Origin: Chaenocephalus aceratus
Lineage: Eukaryota; Chordata; Actinopteri; Perciformes; Channichthyidae
Length of the DNA: 64,000 nt
Assembly: GCA_023974075.1 (NCBI GenBank)
Contig: CM043785.1
Location: forward strand, 23,997,169-24,061,168
Direction of reading: 5' to 3'
Positions 12,040-23,918 of this stretch are shown here, piece after piece (position 1 is the first letter of the stretch; each line of letters begins with the position of its first letter). The notes beneath the pieces were generated by a model. The model saw nothing but the letters and a program-made list of their open reading frames with translations. It was not told where the DNA came from and did no database searches. Position numbers and translations under genes: made by a program.

Positions 12040-12430
12040 TGCGCATGTGCGTGACGGAGGTGCCTTTTCAGCTCCAGCCAGGTACTGCGCATGTGTGTGC
12101 CGGTGGTGCCCTCACGGCTCCAGTCGGCACTGCGCCTGCGCGTGCCGGTGGTGCCCTTAAAGCCCCGGCCGGCACGGCGCATGTGTGTGGCGGTGGCTTC
12201 ACGGACCCGTCAATAATCCGTCCTTTGAGAGATGCCGTAGCTGCTCTTGAAAGGGGAAGGATTGACGGGCCGTTCTTTACAGCTCTAGCCGGCACTGCGT
12301 ACGCACGTGGCGGTAGTGCCCTTAAAGCCCCAACCGGCACTGCGCATGCGCGTGGCGGTGGTGCCTTCACAGACCCGTTTATTATCCGCCTTTTGAGAGA
12401 GGCCGTAGCTGCTCTCAGAAGGGGATTTAT
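12036..12430. repeat. GC-rich minisatellite, about 45-bp period
   Basis: Units carry the core GGCACTGCGCATGCGCGTGG followed by CGGTGGTGCC. The GCGC (or GCGT) marks sit at 12041, 12087, 12132, 12177, then 12297 and 12342, a steady 45-46-base step. Two units are linked to a segment with ATAATCCG and TTTTGAGAGA(T/G)GCCGT, which recurs at about 12215, 12375 and 12920. The core resembles the NRF-1 binding palindrome GCGCATGCGC. The array lies between gag and the recombinase frame of DIRS A. Confidence 0.8.
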
Positions 12431-12469
12431 GGTTAACGGACTGTTTATTGTCTTTCTTTTCATTTTTTT

Positions 12470-13265
12470 TTTGAGCTGCGCCCTTGGCCGGAGCCTGGAT
12501 GCGTCAGCGGAAAATGGTTTATTCAGACAGAAAGATGTGACATGTGATTTATGCGGACTTGAGGATGACGTTGAGGCATCTCTCGAGGCGGCGGGAACAC
12601 ATTCACGGAGGGGAGAAGGAGGGGCTGTCACGCCGCTCGCTTCTTCTTCCTCGACTGCTGGCCGAAATTCTGGGTTGGCTGAGCCTGAGCTGCAGCCGGA
12701 ACCGGAGATTTTCTCGGCCAACTTGCCTTCGTCTCCAGCCTGGGCTGGGGACTCGGGATGGGCTGCGACCTCTGCGTCTTCGGTGTTTTAAACCGAGCAG
12801 AGTTCGAGGCAGTTTGGGTGTCGTGAGTATCTCCTGCTGCATGCTCCTTAGAGCCAGCTGAGATGTCATGCTTACAGCTCCAGCCGGCACTGCGCGTGGC
12901 GGTGGTGCCTTCACAGACCCGTCAATAATCCGCCTTTTGAGAGATGCCGTTGCTGCTCTCAAAAGGGGAGAAAATTGGTTTTATTGATTTTCTATTCATT
13001 TTTTTGAGCTGCGCCCTCGGCCCTCGGCCTGGATGCGTCAGCGGCAAATGTTTAATGACAGAGGAATCAACCAACGTGTGACATGTGTTTGTGCGGACTT
13101 GAGGATGGCGTTTAGGCATCTCTCGAGGCGGCGGGAACACATTCACGGAGGGGAGAAGGAGGGGCTGTCACGCCGCTCGCTTCTTCTTCCTCGACTGCTG
13201 GCCGAAATTCTGGGTTGGCTGAGCCTGAGCTGCAGCCGGAACCGGAGATTTTCTCGGCCAACTTG
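12470..13265. repeat. Direct duplication of about 250 bp inside DIRS A
   Basis: 12480-12725 and 13013-13265 are nearly identical, from a CTGGATGCGTCAGCGG block through to TTCTCGGCCAACTTG. A second pair joins in: the block GTGAGTATCTCCTGCTG plus TTAGAGCCAGCTG is at 11972 and 12823. On the minus strand both copies encode a Gln/Lys-rich tail (QSRKKKRAA in one frame) typical of a gag C-terminus. The duplication seems to have replaced the segment where the rest of gag and the RT/RNase H should lie. Confidence 0.8.
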
Positions 13266-13309
13266 TCTAGTCTGGCCGCAGCGCGCTGACACACGGCTTG
13301 TAGGTCCAT
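13112..13309 (-). pseudogene. Displaced gag C-terminal segment of DIRS A
   Basis: The frame opens with MDLQAVCQRAAARLDKLAEK two bases after the stop of the gag frame. It resembles the LQALCQRAAARL segment that normally sits inside DIRS gag. This suggests that a small indel ended the upstream frame, or that the two overlap as TAAGCATG. The remainder is acidic and low-complexity and shared with the duplicate at 12603-12725. Confidence 0.5.
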
Positions 13310-13311
13310 GC

Positions 13312-14064
13312 TTAGACAGGGCGAAGCTGGTGTGCTATCGCCGAGAGAGCAGCCATCGCTCCCGGCTTTGCAGCCTGAGCTGGTGACACGAAGACGTCGT
13401 CTTCTTGCTCATCCGAGTCAGACAGGAGGAACTCAGAGGTGTACTCTTCGTCCTCCATGTAGTCTAACTCCAGGACATCTTCCGCGGGTGAAACCATGGT
13501 GAGGTCTAGTCGGGAGCCCCAGCTTGGTATAGCGTGGGGCCCCGTTCCCGCGTTTCTTGCCGCCACCGGATCTCGGCCTGATATGGCACGGGATTCCGGT
13601 TCTGCGGGTGCCGCTGTCGGTGAGCCCCAGACCGCAGTGAGGGGCTCCATCTCTGCGGCAGACGCCCCTGTGTCTTGATTGCCGGTCGGCAGATCAGTGG
13701 ACATGAGGGGGTCCCGTCCCGACAGGTTAGCTTGTTGCGCTAACCTTCGGTGGAGGCTCTTCACGGTGAGGCGGGCACAATGTCCGCACGAGCCGGGGTT
13801 GTCGATGGCCTCCTGGGCGTGTTCCAGCCCGAGGCAGGACGAACAGATCTGGTGTGAGTCTGTGCCTGACACTTTCAACCCGCAACCGCAGCGCCGAGCC
13901 TCCGAGTTCCTGACTCCTCTGGTGTGAGGGGGCGAGGCATCCATCTCGTTCGCCGTGAGGCGTGGAGAGGGTCCGCTCATGACAGGTACGTTCGAGAAAA
14001 AAGTATTTACCGATCTGTCTTTAATCCGGGGGGAAAAAGTACAGCGTGGGTCTTTTTCTCTCAA
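13312..14064 (-). CDS. DIRS A gag-like protein
   Basis: A 250-codon open frame at the 5' end of the element. It has a conserved Cys/His cluster: C59-x-C61, H71-x2-C74-x2-C77-LGLEH82, then C93-x2-C96 with H95. The C-x2-CLGLEHA signature is typical of DIRS gag and probably binds zinc. The C-terminus is acidic (DYMEDEEYTSEF, SDSDEQEDD). An internal start at residue 30 (MSGPSPRL) is as plausible as the first methionine. The product is shorter than a full gag because the downstream part is rearranged. Function, packaging of the element RNA, is inferred from the family. Confidence 0.65.
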   Translation of the reverse strand: MREKDPRCTFSPRIKDRSVNTFFSNVPVMSGPSPRLTANEMDASPPHTRGVRNSEARRCGCGLKVSGTDSHQICSSCLGLEHAQEAIDNPGSCGHCARLTVKSLHRRLAQQANLSGRDPLMSTDLPTGNQDTGASAAEMEPLTAVWGSPTAAPAEPESRAISGRDPVAARNAGTGPHAIPSWGSRLDLTMVSPAEDVLELDYMEDEEYTSEFLLSDSDEQEDDVFVSPAQAAKPGAMAALSAIAHQLRPV

Positions 14065-14358
14065 GGATATTACCTGGTATGGTAATATTCCTGTAATCCT
14101 TTTCTCCTCCGTGGAAGAGAGAAGAAAAAAGTGTCCTCGCTACCGTGGTGTCGGTAGTGAGGGAAAAAACACAAGTTAGCAACTGGTGTGTTGCTAACTT
14201 GAAGTCAAAACCTTACCTTACTCCAGAGGAAGAACGGCGAGGTTGACTATAATACTCTTCTGTGAGAGAATCGGGTAGCCGGCTAACGCCCGTCGACCGA
14301 AAATTAGCTTTGGGTTCAGTCTGTGGACTGTTAAGCTAGCCCGGCTACCGTTCGAGAT

Positions 14359-14559
14359 GTGCTCTGAAGCGAGAAGAGGTGTTTGAATGACGTATGCGTC
14401 GTGGCGCAGGCTACTTATAGGGGGTGATTTCCCCTGACGTTGACGTCAAGAATCACCGGCCAATCAGGATTGGCGTAATGAGATTGATGCTTCTGTTTGC
14501 TCCGCGATGAGGCGCATCCGATAGTGAGACATCGAACGGAGTGTTATGAATGAGAACTA
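14359..14559 (-). promoter_or_regulatory. DIRS A 5' terminal repeat with promoter motifs
   Basis: Reading on the minus strand, there are facing CCAAT boxes (CCAATCCTGATTGG), the CRE palindrome TGACGTCA (14441-14448) and a TATA-like CCTATAAGTA near 14412. The same motifs recur in inverted form in the other end (CRE at 9568-9575). The order CCAAT-CRE-TATA places a transcription start just inside the element, reading toward gag. Confidence 0.55.
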
Positions 14560-15545
14560 CGGCAGATCTGTAATATGTAATGCAGTGAACCGTGTATTAC
14601 AATGCCGTTATGTGATGACTTTCAAAGAGAAAAGCAAGAGCACTCGGAATTAAGTATTATTTTATTCTTTTAAAATGTTTTCCGGATTTCATATAATATA
14701 AACCCCAAATGCCAGCATGCATTGCGGCTAAAACATCCAATCAGCGAGCTTAAACCATAGCTGAGGATCTTGGGTAATCCCTCGAAATGCCTACGGTCTG
14801 TTTCCGGTTATTTTTATTTTGAAATTCAGTTCCTGACGGACACCAAAAAAGCCAGAGATTATGGAATTAAACCAATAAATAAAAGCAAGGATAATTGTGT
14901 GTTATTGGTGAGTAAATAACAGTGTGTTATTTTGAAAAGAATAACAAATTAGAAGGAAAAAAATATTTTAAAAATACAGATTTCAGTATCCTGAGGCTCT
15001 GAGCCCCATTTATTTTCCTCACAGACGGCAACAAAAATCTGAAATTATACGATTTAAAATAAAAGCAAAGTTCTGTGGCTTGATATTGAGTATGAACATG
15101 TTTTTATGAACCACACAGCTTCCGGTCTTCCACGACCCGCCCGGAGAAAAAGACGTGCAGCATGCACGAAACACATTACCAGTCGAAATACATTGCTTTT
15201 AAAAAAAAGGGGAAAATCGTGTTGGTGAACACGAATCAATAGATTAAAAATCGTGTTGGTGAACACAAAATGCCATGAGACTGGGTTGGTGATACATATG
15301 AATATGGCATATGAAAACAAATTAATTTGACTGACTCATGAATAACTCATCCAAAGGAACAGTAAAATAAAAAGGACATAAACAATACAACTGATAAGAT
15401 ACAGTATAAGGACTTTGATATCCAGCAATTTCTTAAGTATAACAATAAGATTATGACCTGTTTTTAAAAGAAGATAAAAAGTTGTTTGCATGTAAAGAAG
15501 TCTGTAAGCCACACATGTAACTTTACATCTGTTTGTTTAAACTGT
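14560..15545. other. No gene recognised; decayed repeat pieces
   Basis: AT-rich. The block ATAGCTGAGGAT(C/T)TGGGTA near 14757 is shared with the repeat at 48.4 kb, so part of this may be a decayed relative. The block AAAATCGTGTTGGTGAACAC occurs twice, at 15213 and 15248. No coding region is supported. Confidence 0.4.
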
Positions 15546-16199
15546 CCTTAACCCTCTGGAGTCTAAGGGTATTTTCTCGAATTTTTGATGTTTTCTTAAA
15601 TCCCCTTTTAAATGTATTTCTTCTCACATGGCACCCCATGTGTTAAATATCAAAATGTTCAGGACAATCTCTGGTATTGCTATATATGCAAATTACTCAC
15701 CTTAGAGCACTGTTTGATGAGATAAGTAGCTCAAAAGCTTAAAATGTTACATCCGATTTTCGGAAAATCATCAAAACTCTTGTGAAAACACAAATTTACT
15801 CATGTGATCGAAATGTTTTGGTGTTTCAGATTTGGTTACCAAAGTCTTAGGATCACAAAAGCAGTGAAATATTTGAATTACACTGTATATAAATGTGTAA
15901 TTCATGTCTAAAATGAAAACAAATGTATTCGAATTTTGAGTAAAACAAGTGTTTATCACTCTATTTTCAGCACAGCAGGGACTGAGATACATTAGGACTG
16001 AATAATGACTTCATATTACATACCAAGGTTCATGTGATGTGTAAAAATACAAATTGAGCATTAAACCTTTTTTTTTTCAACCAACAATTTATTATAAATA
16101 TGTTTTTTTCAACCAACTATTTATATAAATATAAGAAACTGGAAAATCTAACTATTTACAATATTCAACATCAGAACTTTCAACCAACTATTCATTATA

Positions 16200-17512
<1,313 letters not shown>

Positions 17513-17910
17513 ATTTTCTCTGTCCCTCTCTGTCTCTCCACACTGACGTAAACTGATGGGAGAAACGTGGTTTATGTTTTTTTTACTTGGTGGGTAGGTC
17601 CTTAGTGATTTCTCGATGTCCATTGGTCATTTCAGACCATGATGTCTGCCGGCTGAGATTTCCTTGACGGACACACGAATCCACCAATCCCACACAGTGT
17701 AAAGTCAAGCTGCTTTGAGCGGCCATATTGGCTGTTGTGCCCTGGTTACAGTCTCACAGGAGATACTGCTGGAAAGCTACCCTTCCGGCGATTCCGCGGA
17801 TATCTGAATCATGTTTCTACTCCTTATAATCGAAAATATATGATTAATTACGTAAAATTATGCGCACTTGGACGCGCCGGCGCGTCCACCGACTCCAGAG
17901 GGTTTTAAGG

Positions 17911-18919
17911 CAGTGGTTCCCAAAGTGGAGGGCGCAGAGGCATGTCAGTGGGGGCGCGAGAGACCAGGAGGAAAAATGGTTGTTAAATCATAAAAAAAAG
18001 ATTAAAAAAAAAATAATCATAATTTGAAAAATCATTGATTTGAAAATGATACAGTACTATTACATCTGGGTCTCTGTGTTTCATTAAAGCTTGGCTCTGT
18101 GTGTGTGGAATGAGAAATGTTGTGTGCGTGCACGAGCGAGAGAGCGCACCGGTACCGGAGATCGTAGTTGTTAGTTTCTGGTGCTAGCGAGCTACGCTAA
18201 CGGATATAAAGAGTTTTTTCAACAACAAAGTGGAGGAGAGTCCTCTCCTGTCAGACTGAGAGGCTCAGTGAGCTAAAGGACTCTCTGAGTGTTTAGATAG
18301 TTAACTTTAGTCTAAGTTATCTCAGTGGGTCTCAAACGTTTTGGTCACCATTAATGTAAACAATTATTTAAGAGGCACACGTTTATATGATCATTATAGT
18401 TATAAAAAAATAAGAGAATAAATGAAAAACAGGTATGAAATACTATATGACAGTAAAAAAAAGAATAAAGTTTAAAAGGGTGATTTGTAAAATATCCATA
18501 AAGAAATAGTAAATATGTTTACAGTTCTGTTTCATATGGGTGTTGAGAGATGTATCCATAGATCTCTTCATTTTGCTCTCAAAGTGCACCAGATTGATGC
18601 TTTTAACTTCAATATTTAAAAATAAATCTTCACTCCACTTTACCCCTGCTTACACCTATATGCCTTGAGCCTTCATTGTAACTGTCACACTCTGTATTTG
18701 CGTGGGGAGTGTTGCAGTAGAAAATTCCACTGTAGCGACCGGTACATTAATGGGATACCCTAAATGTTTGAGCACCCTCTATGAAACGTCAAGCTACCCC
18801 ACAGCACCCCAAAATAAATATATGGTGCCGCAACTGAGCCTGACTATTTGTGTTGGGGGGGCCAGACTTGTTTTTTTCTCCAAAGGGGGGGCCTGACAGA
18901 AAAAGTTTGAGAACCACTG
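17911..18919. mobile_element. hAT-type element, family X copy 1 (1009 bp)
   Basis: The left end is CAGTGGTTCCCAAAGTGG and the right end is AAAGTTTGAGAACCACTG. The right flank is CCTTAAGG (18920-18927). The left copy of that duplication is split as CC (15546) plus GG (17910) by the piggyBac-like insertion at its central TTAA. It has no transposase frame. Homologous pieces lie at 40392-41150 and 43797-44393, sharing TATATGATCATTATAGTTAT and GATGTATCCATAGATCTCTT. Confidence 0.85.
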
Positions 18920-18927
18920 CCTTAAGG

Positions 18928-20950
18928 TGATCCAGACATGCTGGACCAGAGGAAGAGAGACAGATCTGGACTCCTCATAGCAGATAACTTCAGCACGGAT
19001 TCCAAAGTGCATATACCTTTTTCATACTTTACAAAGTATGCATAAAGTTATTGGTTTTAAAAAATAAAGTAATGACTCTTAATACACTGATATACATGCC
19101 ATTAAACATTACTAATAGATCACCTACACATCAGTGATGTTGAGTTTACTTTCTTAGCAAAAGGTTATATTTACATTTTACCAAGCAACATAACTTTTGT
19201 GTTCAACTTTCACATTTCCATGTATTTAAGGCAAATAGTATTGAAGATAGTGAGAACTACGACCCTTTGTCGCTACATATTGACTGTAAAAAACATGTTA
19301 AAAGTGATTCTTGCAGTGAGACAACCGAAAATAGCAAGCCTCTACAGTTGCACTAAGTTTTGATAACAGTTCAATATTATTTTAATAATATATTTATTTC
19401 AATGTTGATGAATTTAGAACAGTTTATTCATAACCTGATTATCTTTGTAGTACACTGTTGAATTAAAAAAACACATTAAAATAAAAATAAATTATTATAT
19501 CTATAGCCCCAAACAAACAAACACACCTCTTTCTTAAATAACACACTTGCTCTGCAATAATATGTTTTATGTTTTTTGATATTTCTGTTAGGAAAGGACA
19601 GGCCTGAGAGACAGGACTGCTTCACCATGTTCTCTTTCTCCGAGGGTCCAGAAGAACATCCAAGAGGGAAAGGAAAAGCTGATGTTATGACATTTAAGAC
19701 CAGTACAGGACATTCACTAAGAGACACTTATATTGTAACACAAAGACCTGCACACTGAATAGTTTTGTAGTCTAACAGGAACTTCATTCTTGTGTTGTGT
19801 TTTACGTTGCACCTCAGAGAAAGTGTGATTATTGTCAGGCAAAAAAGTCAGCTGATCAAATGCATTTCAAATGCACTTCACAATACTTGTGCCTTGTACC
19901 GCAGAGTTTGTAACGTCACAAATAAATGGTGCCAATCTTCAGTCAGATAGGAATGTGTACCTTAACATTTTCAGTAAGAATAATGGACAAAAGCAATGCA
20001 AATACAAATACAATTTATTGAAATGTGAACTAAAGTTATCAAGGATGAACCATCACAATTTTCTTAAAGAAAAACAAAATAATATACATAGGTTACACTA
20101 AATGTTAACCTGTTAATTGATTAAGTAATCACATTTTGTCAAATAAAGTGACAGACTAGGCCTGGGCAAGTGGTAACAGCTATGCCCAGCATGGGCTAAG
20201 TTCTGTAGGTGCAGCTGGTGCAGGTCCTCCTCCCTCAGGCCTGGTCCTCCTCGCAGGGAAAGACCCTTAGTCCTCTCTGGACAAACCAACAGACAGGACG
20301 TTCATAAAGCTGAGGTTTCTCCCAAAGTCTCTAATCATCCATAATGTGAATATGAGAGGGGAACAAATAGTGTAATAGATGCTTTGGACAATAAGAAATA
20401 TAAAGTTAACTGTTGAGTTGCTCAGTGTTTTTAGATTGACAATGCTATTACCTTATTACTAATATCTCACATCTGAGGGTTTAATACAACAACAACAAAA
20501 GAAGAGGCACCCTAAAATAAAGATTGGTCCTTCAATAAATTGTGTTGATCTTGTCTTTTGAATTGTTTGTCTAAAGTCAAGTAGCTAGAACTGGTACTTA
20601 TAGTTTAAATGATACAGTCTGGTTATAATGTTTGGAAGAGGCATCACAGGTCAAAGCACCATTTGTTGTGTTCTATCCACAACAAATGCACACAGATTGA
20701 TGTGTGCGTATTTATTGATCTACTATTTCTTGAATCATTATTGTCAGTCTAAAACAAAATATTTTTGTTTTAGTAACATGTTGTATGTCATACCAACACA
20801 TTATCTCTTTTCCACTACACTATCTTGAATATTTTAGTTTTTACATCACTACATTTATCTAACAGCTTTAACATTGTAAAGGTGTCACTTCGGACTTATG
20901 ACAGCAAGTCCTACTATGTTGAGAGTTTGAACAAACCAGACATTCATCTA
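18928..20950. other. No gene recognised
   Basis: Mostly AT-rich sequence. An exon-like stretch near 19592-19756 follows an acceptor-like TTTCTGTTAG but has no known motif and no partner exon, so I do not call it. Nothing else stands out. Confidence 0.35.
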
Positions 20951-20954
20951 TTAA

Positions 20955-21308
20955 AGGTAGGGTATGTAAGTTTGAGAAACCGGCTCGAGATACACTTTTT
21001 GTTATATTCCATGGAATGCTCTTAACATCCCGATAGCAATGAATATCTTAAGTGCTTTGACAAAAATCCATAAAAACATGTACTGTAAAAAGCACGACCA
21101 ATCATTTTAGCCGGCCCGGCTAAAATAACTGTATGGCCTACCTGGCTGCCTTCCTTCTGTGCACAAACTTATCTCGTGCCCTCATTGGTCATGTGTGCGT
21201 TCGTGTGTGTTGGAAGAGGGGCTCTATAAGGAGGCAGATTTTCTCCGGTCGTGTATTTTCAAATTCTAGCGATCTTGAGCCTGTTTCTCAAACTTACCTA
21301 CCCCACCT
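20955..21308. mobile_element. TTAA-flanked MITE (354 bp)
   Basis: Ends are AGGTAGGGTATGTAAGTTTG and its near inverse at the right (CAAACTTACCTACCCCACCT), flanked by TTAA at 20951 and 21309. The right two thirds recur inside both hAT family Y copies (about 32640-32900 and 47640-47875), with GGCTAAAATAACTG, CTCATTGGTCATGTG and GATCTCGAGCC(G)GTTTCTC. The MITE therefore either entered the ancestor of those hAT elements or derives from the same source. Confidence 0.8.
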
Positions 21309-21312
21309 TTAA

Positions 21313-21984
21313 TGTAGAAAATAATCAGCACATTAAACCATTATAAGTAATCATTAGTTAGCTCATTGTTCAAAATGAGCTCCAACTACAACAGTTAAGT
21401 CAACTCTTGCATGGGTAATAATAATAATAAAAAACAAATGATATAATAGTATAACTTGTGTCTACTTTAAATACTTTAACAACACTTTCCTGATTATACT
21501 AGCATACTTTTACTAAAGTAACATTAACATGTTTAAATGCAGGGCTTTTGTAAGAGAGTATTTGTATAGTGTAGCATGGTCTACTTTTACTGAAGTAAAT
21601 TATCTGAAAACTACATTCACCACGATTACTTCTAACAACTTATGGATGTTCTTACACCCCCTTTAACCAAGTCAATTTCACTTATCTAACCGAAGTGAGA
21701 CGTTATGTATCGTAACCGGGATCATTCACCCCCCCCCCACACACACAAAAGGACTAACGTTGTGATTCACTTAAATTAATGATAACTATGGAGCTTAGTG
21801 ACAGAAAGGCACAAGGCTACATCTACATCACTCATTTAGCTAGCTATTGTAAGATTCAAATGCTGTCGAGCCCTCACTGCTTGTAAAATAAACAGCACAA
21901 ACTGACTACTTACCGGAGCCCCGCTGTTCTCCGTCGTCTTGCTCCCAGGTTGTTTTGATCACATGACTGACAAAGCCATGCTCT
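21313..21984. other. No gene recognised
   Basis: AT-rich sequence with a short C-run plus CA run near 21729-21748. Nothing nameable. Confidence 0.4.
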
Positions 21985-22357
21985 GATAGGCCAGAAGTCA
22001 TCCAGAAGTTGTTTCGATTGCATTCAGGCTCGATTGCTTATCCTGTCTGGGTTGCCCGGATGATGCTCCCTCAAAATTGTTGACATCGAATTTTAAGCAA
22101 CGAATTTGACCATTCGAATTTTCTTTACTTGAATTTATGGGATCAGAATTTGACCATTGGAATTTGTTTTACTTTAATTTTTAGATCTGAATTTGTGAAC
22201 ACTGAAACAAAAACATTGAAATTCAGCTTTTGAAATTGCATATCATGATATTTCAGATTTTTATTTCAGAGTTTATTCAGAGCAAAACAATTCAGATACA
22301 TGATTTTCAAAGTAGTTATTTTCAATCCAAAAAATTCGGTGTCTGATACAATTCAAA
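21985..22357 (-). repeat. Dispersed repeat, copy 2 (inverted to 7697-8032)
   Basis: Reverse-complement match to the repeat near 7.7 kb. Homology ends exactly where a hAT-like terminus begins at 22359. Confidence 0.75.
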
Positions 22358-22358
22358 C

Positions 22359-22440
22359 TAGGGATGCTCCGATCGCCAATTGTGGGGCCGATCGCCGGAA
22401 TCAGTATCGGCCGATACCTGCACAGCTTAGGGAATTGCAA
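22359..22440 (+). mobile_element. Orphan hAT-like terminus
   Basis: TAGGGATGCTCCGATCGCC followed by GATCGCCGG and ATCGGCCGATAC resembles the TAGGGATGCA-type ends of BED-finger hAT elements, like the right end at 63.74 kb. No matching right end is seen nearby. Confidence 0.4.
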
Positions 22441-22813
22441 AAAAGAGTGAGTCAAGTTACGTAAGTAAGGCAGTTCAGTACCATGCACTGAAATGTGGCA
22501 TATGACTCACAGGACTACATTTACAGGTCATGTGGTCAGATTTTACTTTCAGAACTCAAAATGCAGAGAGATTGCATGAAGGATCACATGCCATAGTTAC
22601 AACCTGCACACGCACAGGTGCGGTTTTCACCCACTCCTCACATGTAGATAATGAAGAGAAGGATTAGGGAAAAGGGATAAATTAACATCCCTCCTCGGAC
22701 CTCCTTGGAAAGCATGCAGTTAAATATAATGATGAAGGAATACAAAGTGCATATTGCTATTAGTCACACTGACAAATCTTTAAGAAAAGATGTGAGGAGA
22801 ATACATGAAATAC

Positions 22814-23617
22814 TAGGGATGTAACGATATATCGAATATCGCGGTAAATAAATGTCTCAATACCGTCGTGAGACTGACAAAATCTACCGCGATTTTTTTT
22901 AAATAATTTTAACCAGATGGTCCCATTGAGATCATCGATCTCTTTTTCAAGGGAGACCTGTCCAACATGGCAGCAAGTAGGTTACAACATGAACATAAAA
23001 CAACAGATAACACAAAAGGACATCATATTTACAGGGCTATATGTACATACCTAGAGACATTGACAAGTACCAACAGTATATGTATATCTCACCCTGTCAA
23101 TAAGCCTCACCTTCTTGGCAAAAACTGTATTGTTTTTGAAGTGGTGGAGAGACAATGCACAGTTTGACCCACTGCTGTCATCCATGGCCAAAGCATATCT
23201 CTCTGTCCCAGGAACATCAGTACCAAGCAAGAGAGTTGTTTCCATATCAGGGGATATTGTAAATGCCCAAACATCCCGGCTTCTACCTGGAAATGTGGAC
23301 ATGCTCATATTCCTAAAAGATAACCTTGATGATGCTGAGTTAGTGAGTTAGAGTTGAGTTACTTGAAAAACTAGTGAAACTTGATTTATTCTATTGCAGG
23401 GTCTGATTATTATATTGTTGACACTTTAAAATACTAATATCCTACTAAAATGCTGTACAAATCAGATTTATTATTTAATAAAGAAAAAAATTCAAGTAAA
23501 AAAAAAAAAGATTCACATTTTTTTTCTTTATTTTTCAATATCGCGATAAATATCGTACCGTGGACTTTTTATCGCGATATTATCGTACCGTGAGTTTTTG
23601 GTATCGTTACATCCCTA
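22814..23617 (+). mobile_element. hAT element (804 bp) with a dimerisation-domain remnant
   Basis: Ends are TAGGGATGTAACGATA and TATCGTTACATCCCTA. The flanks TGAAATAC (22806) and TTAAATAC (23618) match at 7 of 8 bases. The subterminal regions carry repeated ATCGCG/ATCGTACCGTG motifs. The copy keeps the last part of a transposase at 23115-23351. Confidence 0.88.
23115..23351 (+). pseudogene. hAT transposase C-terminal dimerisation domain fragment
   Basis: The frame reads FLKWWRDNAQFDPLLSSMAK, followed by AYLSVPGTSVPSKRVVSISG and LLPGNVDMLIFLKDN. This is the hATC signature: a W-W pair, then A-x2-(Y/F)L-(S/A)-(V/I)-P-x-(T/S)-S, then S-x-R-(V/L). The family uses it for dimerisation. The RNase-H-like catalytic domain and BED finger are deleted. 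Upstream frames (22967-23167) do not join cleanly. ZBED/Ac-like group. Confidence 0.85.
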
Positions 23618-23918
23618 TTAAATACATGTTTCTCCATAAACATAATACCAGTTAGCTTGTGCACCAGACAGCATTGTCCAGTGATGCAGAGTTTAGTGTG
23701 ATGTTTTTGGGGCATGGAAGTGAATAGAGGAAGAAGAAGGCAGTAGCACGGAATACATGAATAGAAAAGGACTGAAAATACAAAAAATGTGTTTATGTTC
23801 TTTCTTTATCAACGTAGCTTTAAAATGTCCTTTACCACAAGTAGGACAAAAATCTACCCTTGTTGCAAAGTCGAAACTGCATTCATCAGAAGAGAAGCTG
23901 AAAACAACTACACAGTGT

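Larger units (their letters stand above)
9433..14559 (-). mobile_element. DIRS-like element A, lacking reverse transcriptase
   Basis: A 5.1-kb minus-strand tyrosine-recombinase element. The ends are inverted repeats (9480-9656 against 14359-14540). An internal region at 9679-9790 is complementary to both outer ends joined together, the DIRS hallmark used to circularise the element. No target duplication is visible, as expected for recombinase integration. From the 5' side (14559) it carries a gag-like frame (14064-13312), a GC-rich duplicated and tandemly repeated region (13265-12036) and a 734-codon frame ending in a tyrosine recombinase (12039-9835). No reverse transcriptase or RNase H motif is visible in any frame, unlike element B at 27.5 kb, which keeps RNase H upstream of the recombinase. 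It is GC-rich against AT-rich flanks. Confidence 0.85.

Noticed and set aside
12012..12791. 259-codon plus-strand frame across the GC-rich DIRS A repeats
   Set aside because: Antisense to the element and made of repeat translations. Length follows from GC richness.
19592..19758. Exon-like frame after TTTCTGTTAG with GKDRPERQDCFTMFSFSEGP
   Set aside because: No recognised domain, no partner exon and no conservation evidence.
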